Positions 31,901-44,510 of a stretch of DNA of 64,000 nt are shown here, piece by piece. This DNA comes from Athripsodes cinereus (taxonomy: Eukaryota; Arthropoda; Insecta; Trichoptera; Leptoceridae). The notes under the pieces are model-generated. The model was not told the origin of the DNA. It did not search any database and was given only the letters and a program-made list of their open reading frames with translations. The stretch lies in NCBI GenBank assembly GCA_947579605.1, contig OX388328.1:12565684-12629683 (forward strand), given 5' to 3'. Position 1 is the first letter of the stretch. Every line of letters starts with the position of its first letter. Made by a program: the position numbers and the translations under genes.

Positions 31901-32520
31901 TTTTAATTAAGGGCTTAAAATATTGAATTAAATGAAATAATTTCAAAAGAATTAATAACACTGTTATATTTTCACTGTATTTTATATAAACTCTAACGTT
32001 TTCACCCGCTTCAATGGGCATTCTCAAGAATAATAGTAGAGTGAATGAAATTGAAGTTATTATTAGAAGAATGAAAGAAATAAATAGAGTAAATGAAATT
32101 ATAAAAATATAACAAATCAATTTTCCAGAAAATAATTGAATGGTCACCCTATTTGTCGGCACTTTGCTGTCAAAAAGTAGCTTCGACATTCCATCAGGGA
32201 CATCAAAACTGCAAGGAGATTTAACAAAACAGGACCAATGAGACAAAATACCTACAGAGGTACACCTACCTACATAATAATATAACATGAAATATAAGTA
32301 AGTATAATATTGTATGTGATGACACATCTGGATATTCTGGCCAAATGTCAAATTAGTTTGACATTCAGTCACTAGGTGCGCTAGCTGTAGGTAGTATGTT
32401 CAATTTTGTTTCAATTTAAAAGAAAATTGATCCGTACATAACATCACCGCTTCCCTTGCGAGTTCGGCAGAAAGAATCGAATAAAACCTATATCTTCTTG
32501 CATTTGCTTTTCATCTTCCA

Positions 32521-32845
32521 TAACACTATACTATACTATACCCTCACGCCGCGCCGTGTCCCAAGTATGGTAGGCAGAGAGAACAGAACACCAAACAAAT
32601 CTATATTTACACACTTCCTTCGCTTCCTCCTTGTTCATACAGTTTCTCGTACACGCACTTCGGTTCCTCTTACTCAACACACGGCCATCCTTGAGAAATT
32701 GATCTACGTGATCAAGCCACGTGGTTCTAGGACGCCCGCGCTTCCGCACACCCTTTCTTTCAGACAAGTATATCCTCTCCATAACACTCTTACTAATTAT
32801 AGGTACTTGACACGTGTTCATTCTTTCGAATCTGATCTTCATGTC
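32521..32845 (-). mobile_element. LINE 3' end fragment (TATAG-tail family)
   Basis: The - strand encodes R-K-R-G-R-P-R-T-T-W-L-D-H-V-D-Q-F-L-K-D, then S-A-Y-H-T-W-D-T-A, and ends in (TATAG)n. It lies head to tail with 31680-31900 and may be a separate insertion. Confidence 0.8.
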
Positions 32846-32979
32846 TTATCCAGCCCCCCCCCCCCCGATGTTGGCGATCAGTTTTGTGAAAAAGGTGAAA
32901 TAACTCTTCTTATCCCAGTGCAACCTATCAGATTGGGCATCTATAACATTAGTCTTCTACAAGAGCCTCTGCATTCATG

Positions 32980-33770
32980 CAACCATTACATTTCCCACAA
33001 GTAGGGCAAGCAACGGACTAGTTGCATATTATGGCCAATTCTGAATCATAAAATAGTTTAGTTGCACTAACTAAGTCAACTAAGTGTGAGGAGATAGTTG
33101 AGTCATGATAATTAGCTCTAATTCTTATTCACAGTTTTCCGTACTAATTTAGTTAATTAGTTCATTTTGACACCTTAGTACAACTATAAATTTCGTCGCT
33201 CTATGGATTTCGTATTCAGAATGAAATTTTAGTTGTCAGCTGACGACTAAAATAAGTTGGATTTGGCAGAATTTTATTCGCGACTTTTAATGTGCGAATA
33301 TTATTAGTTGCTGTCATTTTGCCGCAGAATATTGCTATATTTTGGAAGTGTTAAGTTGTTTTGTCAATTAAAAGTAAAAATTTATATTTTTAGGCCCCTC
33401 GCAACTCTTAGCATGCATAAATTGTAAAATTATACCACCACCGACGCAAATACGAACGCCAAAATATGTCGGCAAATCTGACATTTCACAATTTTCACGC
33501 GCGACAACTATTAAATTGTTGCCAGAAGTGTAAATCGGAACGTGAAAAACATTTTGTATTGCGGCATCACTGACTAATATTAGTTTGTCCCATAGATTTT
33601 ACCATTTGCACTTGGTGGTTCTCGAGTTTATAGTTGTTTGTAGTTCATAACTAATGCTGAATACTATATAATAATTAATATTAATCAACTATTAGTTTAG
33701 TTAGTTCATTAAGATTCAGAATTGACCCTATTATTATAATAAACATGCCAATATTGAAAGACATGCAGAA
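32980..33770 (-). mobile_element. SINE-like copy split by the 0.7-kb TIR element
   Basis: 32980-33032 carries the 3' part (TTTCCCACAAGTAGGGCAAG) and 33729 onward resumes with AATAAACATGCC, the next family block. The TIR element at 33033-33728 therefore inserted into an existing SINE copy. TATTAT (or TAT) appears on both sides as a target duplication. Confidence 0.6.
33033..33728 (+). mobile_element. 0.7-kb TIR element, copy 2
   Basis: GGCCAATTCTGAATC at the left and GATTCAGAATTGACCC at the right. TATTAT (or TAT) is repeated on both flanks. It is inserted in a SINE-like copy, whose blocks continue on both sides. The long interior is shared with 6503-7193. Confidence 0.75.
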
Positions 33771-34770
33771 AGGGTGGAATACATCTAATTTTTATATTTT
33801 ACAATTACATTTTACACGACTCATTCAATAATTATAAAAATCTTTATTAGAATAAAATTAAATGGTAGAAAAAAACATGACAACATTATTACTGAACGAA
33901 TAGTTGTGTGCAATGGATGAGTTTATTGCAGAAGCGCCATATCTTCCAACTAACACTTCTATATTTTCATCATCTTTTCCTTGTATAGGCACTATCTTAA
34001 TAGGTAGTTATATTCTGCCGTCGGCTTTTTCAAAGACTACCTTCCTCCTTGAAACTGTTAGAATCAGGGGAATAATAGCAATAATAATAATTATGATATG
34101 CTGGAGGATGTCCAAGAGTTATAAAGGATTCGGTAGCGCTTGCAAAATACCAGAAATTCCTGCATTTTTTAATTTTATGACATATCATTGCTACCGTCTA
34201 AAATATTTCAACGTAAATATAATGTAAATTGAGACTCTCCTATGATTTTTTTTGTCTCTTTTGTGTGTGTTTTTTCCCTTTTTCTCATTTTTTAATTTGC
34301 TTTGTTTTTTCTACTGCTGAGATCGCCTTGGCCAAAAACTGTTATGGTCTCAGTGCAGGGTAAAAAATTTAAGATAATAATAATAGCAGTTGGAACCTAC
34401 TGCTTTTCTATCCCGAATGGCTTATTCGTTTATTGGCACGGAAAGGATTGTTTGTGTGTTTATGATATACAGTTATTTTGCAGATCTCGCGGAGACATTA
34501 AAAATAGTTCTCCCTCTCTGTTCTGTAAGTTTCGGAATGTTTTACTGTAAAAATTTGTTATTTGTTCGTAAAACCTCGCGTAAAATATACAACTCAGCAG
34601 AGATGAGACATGCCACCAATTCTGAATATCAAATTATTTGAAACTATCAAAATTGTGTACAACTATTGGGTTCCTGTCGCTCAAGATCTTGAAAAATAGT
34701 GGCTTGCAGCAAAGTATCCTATTTTAATGTTTTCTATATTTCCTGGTGTTACTTTGTGGAAATGCATTAT

Positions 34771-34882
34771 AAAAGATTATCAATAAAATTAAAACACTGT
34801 TTTATTCCACTACGTATTGTGTGCCATATGCTGTACCTCGTAGTGGAATAAAAAAGTGTTTTAATTTTATTAATAATCTTTT
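34771..34882. repeat. Fold-back element
   Basis: Arms of 44 bp (AAAAGATTATCAATAAAATT ... TTCCACTACG and its complement) with a 24-base loop. Near perfect. Confidence 0.8.
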
Positions 34883-35384
34883 ATTTTAATTCACTGCCAC
34901 CAAGAACGGTAGTTCGATAAGTTGAACATCATTAAATTATGCAGTTTATACTATTGTCTCTCGCATTTAGCTCTCGTCTGCATGTGACAAGATATTATTT
35001 TGACAAATATGTTATTAATTATACGAATATTAATATAATTTTAGTAACATTTTAGCGCACCCCATATTGTGTACCTATAATATTATAGTTGGCACTTGCA
35101 TCATTTACACATTTACTGAAACCGCCCCTTTCACTTTTGACTATAGTTTATTCATTGTATCATTACTGCTTCAAAATTGGTTTATATAACGTGGGCTCAA
35201 TACTAGAACTAGATATATAGAATTTTGGTGGGTTTTTTTTACACGGTTCAACAGTTTTGAGTTATGTGTTTCTGATGTTTGCCTTTGTTTCTAGTAATAA
35301 TTCTGAATTAAGATGCTTCCTTGTACTGTAATCAAAGTGTTTCAATATAACATATAGGTATTTATAATTACTATTCGGTCCTAT

Positions 35385-35505
35385 GACAACGACATCAGAG
35401 CGCAGGGAATGTCGTGGAAAGAGGTGATGCAATTGGCTCTGAATGGAGGAGGCTGGTTTCTGCCCTGTGCTCCTGAGAGGAGCGTTGAGGGCGATGAATG
35501 AATTA
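35385..35505 (+). mobile_element. Repeat family X (LINE 3' end?), + copy
   Basis: It matches the reverse complement of 50157-50310 over about 120 bp (GAGCGCAGGGAATGTCGTGG, GGAGGAGGCTGGTTTCTGCC, GAGGAGCGTTGAGGGCGATG). Coding-like with few stops, it ends near a run of ATGAATGAATTA. A further partial copy is at 45297-45365. Confidence 0.6.
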
Positions 35506-35999
35506 ATGAATTATTATTATCCTTTTGAATGTTGTAATGTCATGATTTATCGATTATTTCAAAACAATTGATTAATTCATAGAAAAAATCATTTACACGT
35601 ACATATTTGAAAATTAATTTGGTAATTAACAAAATGTTGGCGTTGCTACCCCACTAGGTACAATGCACCTGTATTGAGACGAACAACATAAACATTACAA
35701 AAGTTTAAAAAGCAATAAAAACACATAGATAAATTGAAGACAAGAACACTCACAACTCTACACCAACAAGAAAAACATTCCCCTACATAAGATGTCTAGG
35801 TAAAGTATTGAGCCATCAATATTTTGTCTACGATCTAGGTATCATGATTCACTACTCAGAATGGGTAGCTTAACATCATGTAGGCATACGTATAAAAACT
35901 TAATGATTGAATAAAAAAACTGGATACACGAGAATCTTCTTGGAACACAGAATAAAGATTAACATACCTGATAAGTATAGATTATGTATTTAATTTTTT

Positions 36000-36232
36000 T
36001 GAAACCCACTCTGTTTTGTAAGTTTTCGAGTATCTTGTAAAGTGTAAATGACAGGTGTTTGAACCCATTCTTTGTAAGATATTTAATATCTTCAATTCTG
36101 CAGGGATGAGGGATATTGCCACACATTCTAAAAGCGTTAACTTTTATTGAGACGAAGAGGACGATTAGCATGTTTGTTATATGCAGTGAGTCCGCTGGTT
36201 ATACCACTTATGGGAAACGCCGTGATAGTATA
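36000..36232 (+). mobile_element. SINE-like repeat copy, diverged
   Basis: GTAAGTTTTCGAGTATCTTG through GCCACACATTCTAAAAGCG to CACTTATGGGAAACGCCGTG, ending GATAGTATAG. More diverged than most copies. A second fragment is at 36905-36985. Confidence 0.7.
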
Positions 36233-36636
36233 GATGAATGGGATTTTTTTTAGATTCTATGAATCTGTCAATTTACTTCGAACGCTCTATAACCACAGGG
36301 AAGTACTTAATTGTTTAAGAGTTAAATAAAATTATTATTTAAATACCATTTGGGGTATTTCGAGAGACCACATCTGGTTAGCTGGGAGATAAGGGTATGA
36401 AGCTGAAATCAAATTAATGACGTATTAATAATAAAATTAAAATAGACAAGTAAATATTACATATATTACAAATTTAATATACATACTAAAACATTACGGC
36501 ACATTCTGCAAGTGGGGTAGCCAGCCCACAATATGTTTAACGATATTTTGCGTTGACGATACTCTGAGGCGATTATATTGAAATAATCTTTTTTTTCCTG
36601 ATATTTCAGGAGTCCAAGGACTCTTTTTTTTTAAAA

Positions 36637-36807
36637 TATGTATCTGGGTTTTGTTTGTTATAAACCCAAATACAACCTTGTACACCTTTCACAGTAAGCT
36701 ACTAAAAGCTTGTGTCGTGAAAGGGGAGTTTGCCGGTACCTGGTATCGAACCACAGACCCCTTGTACACGAGGCCGAGACTCTACCTCCAGGCTACCGAC
36801 GAACTTC
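36637..36807 (-). mobile_element. tRNA-derived SINE (family T1)
   Basis: On the + strand, AACCCAAATACAACCTTGTA, then GTGTCGTGAAAGGGGAGTTT, then a B-box complement GGTATCGAACC and an A-box complement CTCTACCTCCAGGCTACC. Near full length. Confidence 0.8.
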
Positions 36808-37159
36808 TGTTTATCAATTTGGGTGATCCGAGACAATCACACTGCACTGAACAAACTCGTTGAACCAAAGAACTCCAAATTTGCAGAAAGAAGCTTCAGA
36901 GCTGCTGAATCAATCCTGAATATCTTATTTTTTATTGGTACGGAGAGAATGTATTGTGTGTTTATGATATGCAATTATTCTGCAGATTCCGTAAAGTTCT
37001 CAATAAAAAAAAGGTGTCTCAGAATGATGAAGCTTCATCTCTATAAAGAATCAGAAAACTCGAGTGGAGAACCATGTCTACACAATGCAACATTGTGTAA
37101 AATCTAATCGGATGAAGTGAGAAAGGTGTCCCAACGCTTACGAATTGGCTCTAGGCTGG

Positions 37160-37225
37160 CTTAGCTTCAGAGCTGCCGAGCCAACTGCCTGGAACAGAGT
37201 CCGCAGACCTGAGATTTAATCGGTC
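37160..37225 (+). mobile_element. Short LINE C-terminal remnant
   Basis: It encodes F-R-A-A-E-P-T-A-W-N-R-V-R-R, similar to the F-R-x-A-A-P-x-x-W-N motif near the end of CR1/L2-like ORF2. A near copy of its first 20 bases occurs at 36888-36908 before a SINE fragment. Confidence 0.35.
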
Positions 37226-38109
37226 TACCGCCGATTTTGAAAACTTTACTGTTAAGGAAAAGTCACGGAGCCTTTGAGATAGTCACGATTCATTAGACGG
37301 CGTCAAATTATTTAAATAGTCCATATTCTTATTGTTAAAATCATTATTTATTTGATATGGAATTTTGATATTTTGAAAACAACTTTCAAAAACCGCATCT
37401 TAAGTAAATATTGTAATATTTAAATACATACATCTTAAATGTACTTATTGTCTTAATTAACCAGATGTCATGATGATACTTAAACATTTAAGAAAGAAAG
37501 ATTTGAAACCAGAAAGATTATTACTGTTATTATTATTGATAAAATTATTCTAAATTTCTACATATTTTCTTGGAAGAAACTTGAACCCGACATTCCCCTC
37601 GAGAGGAAAAGCGTGTAAGGGTGATTTTGCACGTATTAAAATATGAGATAATACCTATACATTTTTGAATTGTATAGCATTATTATTATACATAATTATT
37701 TTGAACATTTACCTACTCATTTCGCTTTGATTTACGTTGATGGACTGGTGGCAAAATGTCAGCATTATATTTATTAGATTCAAGGTTTAAATTCAGCTGA
37801 CGATCTATTTAAATTATAGGATACAAGCATTATATTGCGAGCCGTAAAGACGTTTGGAGTTTATTTATTTATTTATTTTCTCGAAGGGAACAAACAGTCA
37901 ACACAACAAGTATTACAACAATTAAAATTAAATGAAATATAGACCACAAGAGTCCCCCTATATTACCACAGTTTAAAAAATTCAAAGCAACTAAGACACA
38001 AAACTAACAACAAAAACAAAGAAATATAATAATAAGAAGTATAATAATAAGATTTTAGGTACATAATATACATATATTTGGATTTATTAAAAAAAAATCT
38101 ATTCATACA

Positions 38110-38205
38110 ATTTGAATATCTCCGCAATATGGGGAAGCCAGCAAACTTTCCTACCAACCGTATGTAATTAATATACAGATCGTCTCTTCGCGACATAAAA
38201 ATGTA
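38110..38205 (-). mobile_element. SINE-like 3' fragment
   Basis: CAATATGGGGAAGCCAGCAA and TCGTCTCTTCGCGACA match the family 3' half. It abuts the fold-back element starting at 38207. Confidence 0.55.
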
Positions 38206-38206
38206 A

Positions 38207-38500
38207 TTTTGAATGTTTTTTAAATATTCTACAATGCACATCCGTTACTTGATTTTTTAAAATCGCGATCGATTTCGGTAAACCTTTACCATTGACGAGC
38301 GAGATAATACTACTAATATTTCGGTAAACCTTTACCATTGACGAGCGAGATAATTTTACCGAAATCGATCGCGATTTTAAAAAATCAAGTGGGTGTGCAT
38401 TGTAGAATATTTAAAAAACATTCAAAATGTCTCGTAACTGTTACATAGTTAATCCTTCTAAAATAACTGATATAAAAATGTAATATAAGACCTTCTGAAT
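38207..38500. repeat. Fold-back element of the same structural family
   Basis: Arms 38207-38283 and 38351-38427 (AATGTTTTTTAAATATTCTA, CGCGATCGATTTCGGTAAA). The inner block TCGGTAAACCTTTACCATTG is tandemly repeated. Followed by ATGTCTCGTAACTGTTACAT, as at 55257 and, diverged, at 26096. Confidence 0.75.
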
Positions 38501-39365
38501 AAACTTCATCCCTTTTTGATTAATGATAAAAATGTCTTATGAGTGTTATTGTTAATTCCACAAACAAAAAACATCTAAAATTTTGATGTTTTCCATTAAA
38601 AGTACCTATTTGTTTTGAAATTTCGGTATACCGCCACATTGCTTCTAAACTTTAACTTGACATATCATTTTGAAATGTTAGAATTTCGAGTTGTTGGTTT
38701 ATGAAAGTGAAGAGTCGACATGACGCGATATCAAACTCCTGAAAATGGGGACAGCATGCTCGCCGAAAGCTCTACTCAAAATCGACAACGATACGAGAAA
38801 CTCGATAATCAAACAATACAATAATGGAGGGGAACTTGTTTCCTCCCTGTATTTTCGAGAGGAGCATGGAAAGGGGAAAAGAAATAAGGGAGCAGTCTAA
38901 TCTTCTAAGTAAAGTAGATATTTTCAGAAGGAAGTTAACTAAGAAGATTGCGGTGACTTGCTAAGAAGAGAGAGGAGTTTTCAAGAAAGATTTTGATATA
39001 GAACAAAGCAAATTATTTAAGTATATTATATAATATTTTAGAAAACGATTTCGATAGGTACTTACATTCAAAGAAAATAACATCGCAAGAAAAATTGACA
39101 TGTTTTTAACTAACCATAAAAATTAAATTAATTCAAAACTATTTTAATTTAGATCGTCATCTTGATTAATATTGTAATAAATAATTGATGAAACAAGAAG
39201 GAAAATAAAAAAAAATATATTAAAAAATATTTTTCGTCTTTTGATTTTTCTTCAGTTGAGCTGAAAGGCGGTTCCGTCGGACAAGTCTGGCAACACCATT
39301 TAAGCTGTCCCAAAGAAATTAGAGCAATATCTTTTAGACGCATTCATTTACGCCCGTCCAATGGC

Positions 39366-39437
39366 AGGTGTAGCATAGAGGTAACACTCTTGAATTTGAG
39401 TCGCAATGTCCCGAATTCGATTCCCTGCCAGCGCATA
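39366..39437 (+). other. tRNA-like sequence (pseudo-tRNA or SINE head)
   Basis: GGCAGG at the 5' end can pair with CCTGCC at the 3' end, with TGTAGCATAGAGGTAAC (A-box-like) and GAATTCGATTCCC (B-box-like) between. The T-arm does not form a proper 5-bp stem, so this is probably not a functional tRNA gene. Confidence 0.5.
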
Positions 39438-39691
39438 ATGAAGAATAAACTTATTCAAATTGTCTTAAGTCTGAGTGTTACAAGACATATACATACAAGT
39501 ATAATTATAAATATCTTGATTTCTTATACAATATATCTTGTATGTTTTTACATATTATTTGTATTTCTTATATACCTTTTAAATTATCTTATTTATTTTG
39601 CATGTCTTATTAGTTATTTATTATTCTTATAGCGAATTTTGAATTTTAACATGTTCATATTGTTTTTGATTATATTCTTTTGTATTTTATC

Positions 39692-40202
39692 TAGTGATGT
39701 AACGAATATTCGCATATTTCAAAGTATTCGCATTCGTATTCGCAAAAAATATGCAAATATTTTGCGAATATTATTTTGGTAATTAAGTATCGGATATTCA
39801 GTAAAAGTACCAGATTCTTACCCGGTACATTGTAGAAAAAGGTACTGCAAGAAAATATTCTTTAAGAAAACCGAGGAGTTTTGAAATATTTTAAATTCCT
39901 TTTCATTCTTTCTTTCTTTTTCCTCGAGGCAAGGCACCCGATACCGAGTGAATTATGCCTATTTGTTGACAAGAACAACAGTTGTTAAAGTTAAATTTAT
40001 GTAATTCCGTAGCGTGGTAGGCACCTACATACCATTTTGAAAATTCGGCGTCGCGGGGGTAGAAATTTTAATGTTTGAGCAATATTGTAGAAATTTAAGC
40101 AAGTCAATATTCGCTATTCGCATTCGCGAATGTCGGTAACAAATATTCGTATTCGCATTCACATTCGCGAATATCCAAAATTATACATTCGTTACATCAC
40201 TA
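39692..40202. mobile_element. hAT-type non-autonomous element with perfect 8-bp TSD
   Basis: Terminal inverted repeat TAGTGATGTAACGAAT at the left, with its complement ATTCGTTACATCACTA at the right. ATTTTATC flanks both sides (39684-39691 and 40203-40210). Subterminal zones are dense in ATTCGC/GCGAAT repeats, a possible transposase-binding array. 511 bp, no transposase ORF. Confidence 0.85.
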
Positions 40203-40210
40203 ATTTTATC

Positions 40211-41303
40211 TCATACCTACTTCAGTTTGTTTGAATCCACATGTCTAGCATTGTTGTTGCATTCATTATTTGTATTACATATTGGTAATGATAGGGGATT
40301 TTACTGGTCCATTTATGGCTTGATACAATTCTGTTAGTATTTTATTTATTTTATTTTTACAATGTATACAGGATCAGACAGTCGATTATAGTACATGATA
40401 ACAATTTACAAAATCAAAAGGTGGACCAGTGAAGATCCTAAATTTACCAGAAGGGTTTCAAAAAATCATCAAAGTTAAGAACAAAATACAAAAATACAAA
40501 ATAAAATTCAGGTGAACGAGTTAATTAAGACTAAGTGAACAAAAACAAGACTAAAAAATCAACGTAAGTAACAAAATAAAGCAATAAAATACAAATGTAT
40601 CAAAACAAATCAAATAAAATGAATGGATTCCAATGAATGTACAGAATAGCAACAAATGAATAAGATTAAAAATCAGACAAAAATGATAATATGTATTCAA
40701 ACAATTTTTATGGTGAAAGATTCAAATAAATTAATTAAATATTACAAACAAAGTAAGATTAAAATTAAGTAAATGTAATAAATCATGATAAACTGTAATC
40801 AAAAGAAACAAAATAAGATGAGCAAATCATATTACCTGTATATGTGACTGTTTGTATCCCTGTAAAAATTTAATAAAAAAATTGTTTTTAATGCATTGTA
40901 TAGATATTTGTATCGTCGTGTTAGTAATACAAGATTCATTAGTCGTAACTATCTTTATTTATTTATTTATTTATACATACATCCAACCTTTTACATGTTA
41001 AAATATAAAACAAAAACAAAACATAATTCTCATTCACAACACATTTGGAACAGAACAGCAACTGGCGAAGAACAAAATGTAATTGGAAATCAAACTATAA
41101 CAATCATAAAATTAGTCGAAACAAAACAATTAGAAAAGTCATGAAAAATCATCTTTAGTTTGGGATTAGCTCCATCTATGTGAATTGTCTATTTTGTTGT
41201 AATAACTTTATTTCTCGGATATTGCAGGAGTCCAAGGACTCCTCTATTTATCCTTTTAGGTGACGATTTATTAAATATTTTAATTCTCTCTAGTTTAATA
41301 CCA
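40211..41303. other. No gene seen
   Basis: Strongly A-rich on the + strand between 40380 and 40830, with many CAAAATAAA-type words, likely an old retroposon 3' UTR. No ORF of note. Contains CAGGAGTCCAAGGACTCCTC (41226-41245), also at 36608. Confidence 0.45.
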
Positions 41304-41812
41304 CTATGCCAGTGTTGGCATCTCCGAACCCACTACGTCAGTGGGCGGGGGACCCGGCTGACGTAGCAGATCCCATCTTGAGACCCACACATCCACGAAT
41401 GTCTTAAAGTGTGAAGCGTTTGAGGCATTTAAAAACACTTCCCCAAACCAGATGGGTCGAGGAGTGTCAACAGTCATACCCAGAATCATTCCCTCTCTTG
41501 CATCCATCATCAAAGGATATTCCCAAAGGATATGTTCCGCATATTGAGCTCCTGGCCCACATGTGCACCATGGATTATCGGTCAATGCTAACTCAAAAAG
41601 TGTACCTCTCAACTGGCCATGTCCAGTGATAAGTTGTACAGAAAAATGATCAAGGGACAAGAAGCTTATTCTCAGTCTTTCACGGACATCTGGAAAGAAC
41701 TTGTAGACAAGTCTACCCGTTCTTCCAGTGGTCCGCCTGTCTTGCCAAACACTCATTGTCCTCTCACGAATCCTACCGATTGCCCTAGATATATCCCTTA
41801 TCTGCTACAACA
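41304..41812 (-). mobile_element. LINE ORF2 C-terminal (RNase H and CCHC-like) fragment, Jockey/R1-type
   Basis: The 150-aa open stretch includes T-G-R-T-G-R-L-V-Y-K-F-F-P-D, then Q-L-I-T-G-H-G and a C-x-C...H-I-L-W-E-Y-P segment typical of the cysteine-rich C-terminus of insect Jockey/R1-group ORF2. Similarity continues upstream to about 41812, where a TAG interrupts. It is the best preserved LINE coding fragment outside the TATAG-tail family. Confidence 0.75.
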
Positions 41813-41879
41813 GCTATACCAAATCAGTGAATTGTCTATACTCGTATAATGTTATATATTATGTAATATTATCCGAATG

Positions 41880-41975
41880 TGTGGAAGAGCTGTTACGACC
41901 AGCGCAGGACAGAGACAAGTTCGCCGAGGTGATCGCCAACGTTGGGGGGACCCGACAAGGCACTTGAAGAAGAAA
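41880..41975 (+). mobile_element. Possible LINE C-terminal remnant
   Basis: A short coding-like stretch (V-E-E-L-L-R-P-A-Q-D-R-D-K-F-A-E-V-I-A-N) resembles the last residues of several insect LINE ORF2 proteins. It is too short to classify. Confidence 0.35.
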
Positions 41976-42349
41976 AATATGTTTTATTATACTTAAAACT
42001 TTAGTAAATATGTAATTAATGGTTTTTTTTCTTTTTTACAGGTATGTATCTGAAGTTACACGCTCTTTTCAATGAGTGCCTTAGGTATAATTAAAACAGC
42101 TGTGAATCGTTTTTAACCCTCTCCTTGAATTGCTTGTGGGTAAGTAAAAACAGTTATTATCTATATAAATATATCAATCATAACCCACAAATGGGGCAAC
42201 CGGTGATTTATCTACTTGATGTAATAATAAATATAGACACCTAACTGTAGGATATCTTCTCTTATGATGTGATCAACAATGAATAGATACCTACTATAAA
42301 AAAAAATGGTTTTTTTTCTGAAATTGTTAAACATGATTTTGATGATGAT

Positions 42350-42545
42350 GATTTTATTTTTTGACGCCGTTTAACAGTCCCTTGACCGTCTCAAGGGCGC
42401 CATTGAAGAGTTCTGTTTTTAATTTGCTTCTGAAGCTGATGACAGTCTGACTATCTCTCAATGGCAATGAAGGCGATTTCACATAACCGGTCCAACAACA
42501 CCAAAGGCCCTCTCATAGAAGTTAGACTAACCGGCTCTATTGGGC
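42350..42545 (-). mobile_element. LINE C-terminal remnant
   Basis: The - strand encodes S-L-P-L-R-D-S-Q-T-V-I-S-F-R-S-K-L-K-T-E-L, then G-A-L-E-T-V-K-G. It resembles the last residues of CR1/L2-type ORF2. Assignment is tentative. Confidence 0.4.
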
Positions 42546-42734
42546 TCAGTAAGTCTATTCATACTCTATACATATAAGTACGATAAGATAGTCAAAAATT
42601 CTCATAATCCTATACCAAATTGAAAATTGAACTAAAGGGGGGGGGGCTTAAATTCATGTACGAAATTATACGAATGTAATAAAAAAGTTCGTAACGATAG
42701 CATGACCAATATAAAAATGCGAATCTGGCTACTG

Positions 42735-42960
42735 GACATAATATCCCACAAGTGGGGTGGGCAGCGAAACAACTGCAACCAATAAACAAGCAGATTGTCC
42801 TTTCCGCGTACGAGTGGCATACCTCGTCACTGCTGAATTGTAGATGTTAATTGTTTTATACGCGAGATTTAACGAATACCAACCTTTTACAGTAGGACAC
42901 CCGAAAATTTACTAAAAAGAGTGGATGACCCATTCTTTACCTGGTCTCCACGAGGCTGAA
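42735..42960 (-). mobile_element. SINE-like repeat copy, near full length
   Basis: From ATATCCCACAAGTGGGGTGG to CATTCTTTACCTGGTCTCCA on the + strand. Both ends of the family are present. Confidence 0.75.
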
Positions 42961-44185
42961 TTTTATTTTTTATTTTTTTAAGATTCGTCAATAAAATTCT
43001 CAGTAAATAATAATGATAATAATATGCTTCTGTCGTGAAAGTGTAGTGTAAAATTCAATCAAACCATGATCTGTCGATCCTAGACATTTTGATAGAAGGA
43101 ATAATATAGGATACAAATGGTTCACCGACCCTTAACAGATCATTATGCACGCAATATTCGCATCTAATTATAGTTGCAGTAATTACCATAATCGCATGCA
43201 CAATATTTGCATTTTTAGCCCCGCCCATGTTTTACTTGATCACGCCTATTTAACACAAGGTGCTTCACCCCTTTCTTTCTGCATCCATTTTGATATTGTT
43301 TTAAATTTATGCTAAATTAACGTTCAAATTTATAAATATTTAATTGTGTTTGTTTATATATATGTCAGCAGATTTTTTTATATTATGTCCTCTATAGACG
43401 TCCTTATTTATTCATTTGCTTACTCAAGAATATAGGTCAATTACCTTTTAATTACTTACATGTAATCATAGTGAAAAATAATATTAAATTATAAACTAAA
43501 TAAAATCATTTATTTTTATATCAAATTTAATAGATATTAGCAACATTGTTATTTTTTAAATTAGTTAATTTTTATTGTTTTCTTTTGACATTCATTATTT
43601 TTTATAAAAAAAAGACAGAAAAAAAGGAACAATACTTATAGAAACAATAAATTTTGACAACATATTGATGATTTTTTTTACATTCTAAATTTCTAGTCCC
43701 CCCTGTCCGTCGCCAGTTTTTCATAATACCCTCGGTTTTGTCAGACTTTTTTTACGAATTTTCAAATTTCAAGAGCTTTCTTTAAGGTCTCTATTCTATT
43801 CTTCTCAAGTCCATCCACTGGTTTGTCTTTAAGGTCTCATATTCCAAAAGTATATAATTTCCCCTTCCACTTAAAATTTTTACCCCTTCTCCATCGCCAG
43901 ATTTTTGAAATGGCATAGGAATTTGACATATTTCATGATTTCCTCGGTTTTGTTAAATAATATTTTAACAAAAAAGGTCTAACCTTCATATTTCTTCGAA
44001 AACGAGACATTTTGTCATCCAGGAACACAGATCTCTTGTCCCATTTTGTAAGACAAAGAGACACGCTGTCTGAAAACGGAACTGGCCAGGTGAAAACGAA
44101 TCGTCTAGTCGCATTAGGTATCCAACCTATCTTAAGCATTTTTATAACTTTTGTTTGCACATTAGAACGATAATATGTAGGGACG
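42961..44185. other. No feature seen
   Basis: AT-rich presumed intron without recognisable coding or repeat structure. Confidence 0.45.
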
Positions 44186-44189
44186 TTTA

Positions 44190-44510
44190 TTGTGTGCAGC
44201 AGTTAGTCCACAGTCTACAACTACATCATTTGTGGGGAAATGCCTTGATGGTACAAATGAATGAATGATGATTGATTTCACAAAGTACAGCGGGTATAAT
44301 AAGCTAGTGTTTGATTATAATATAAAAACAATTATATGCATTCCCTTTTGGGGTAAAGAGAATGGCTTCCTGCACGCAAATCATTATTTTCACATTATGT
44401 ATTGTAAACATACTACTATTATTATACCATCACACCATGTTCCACAAGTGGGGTAGCCAGCGAATTAACTGCAAGTAATAGACATGCGGGTTGTCTTCTT
44501 TGCGTAAAGA
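44190..44510. mobile_element. Two opposed SINE-like 3' fragments
   Basis: A + fragment at 44190-44255 (CATCATTTGTGGGGAAATGC) and a - fragment at 44410-44510 (CCACAAGTGGGGTAGCCAGC) face each other with about 150 bp between. Confidence 0.6.

Noticed and set aside
31740..32372. 210-aa open frame on the - strand
   Set aside because: Only its end is LINE-derived; the rest is hydrophobic AT-rich translation with no motif.
33904..34227. 107-aa open frame
   Set aside because: Overlaps a retroposon tail scrap (GCAGAAGCGCCATATCTTCC) and shows no conserved motif.
39366..39437. Possible functional tRNA gene
   Set aside because: Acceptor-like ends and A/B-box-like words are present, but the T-arm does not pair and the anticodon arm has an odd loop, so a SINE head or pseudo-tRNA is more likely.
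41411..41967. Open frames opposite the LINE RNase H fragment
   Set aside because: They are shadows of the - strand LINE coding sequence, apart from the short stretch listed at 41880-41975.
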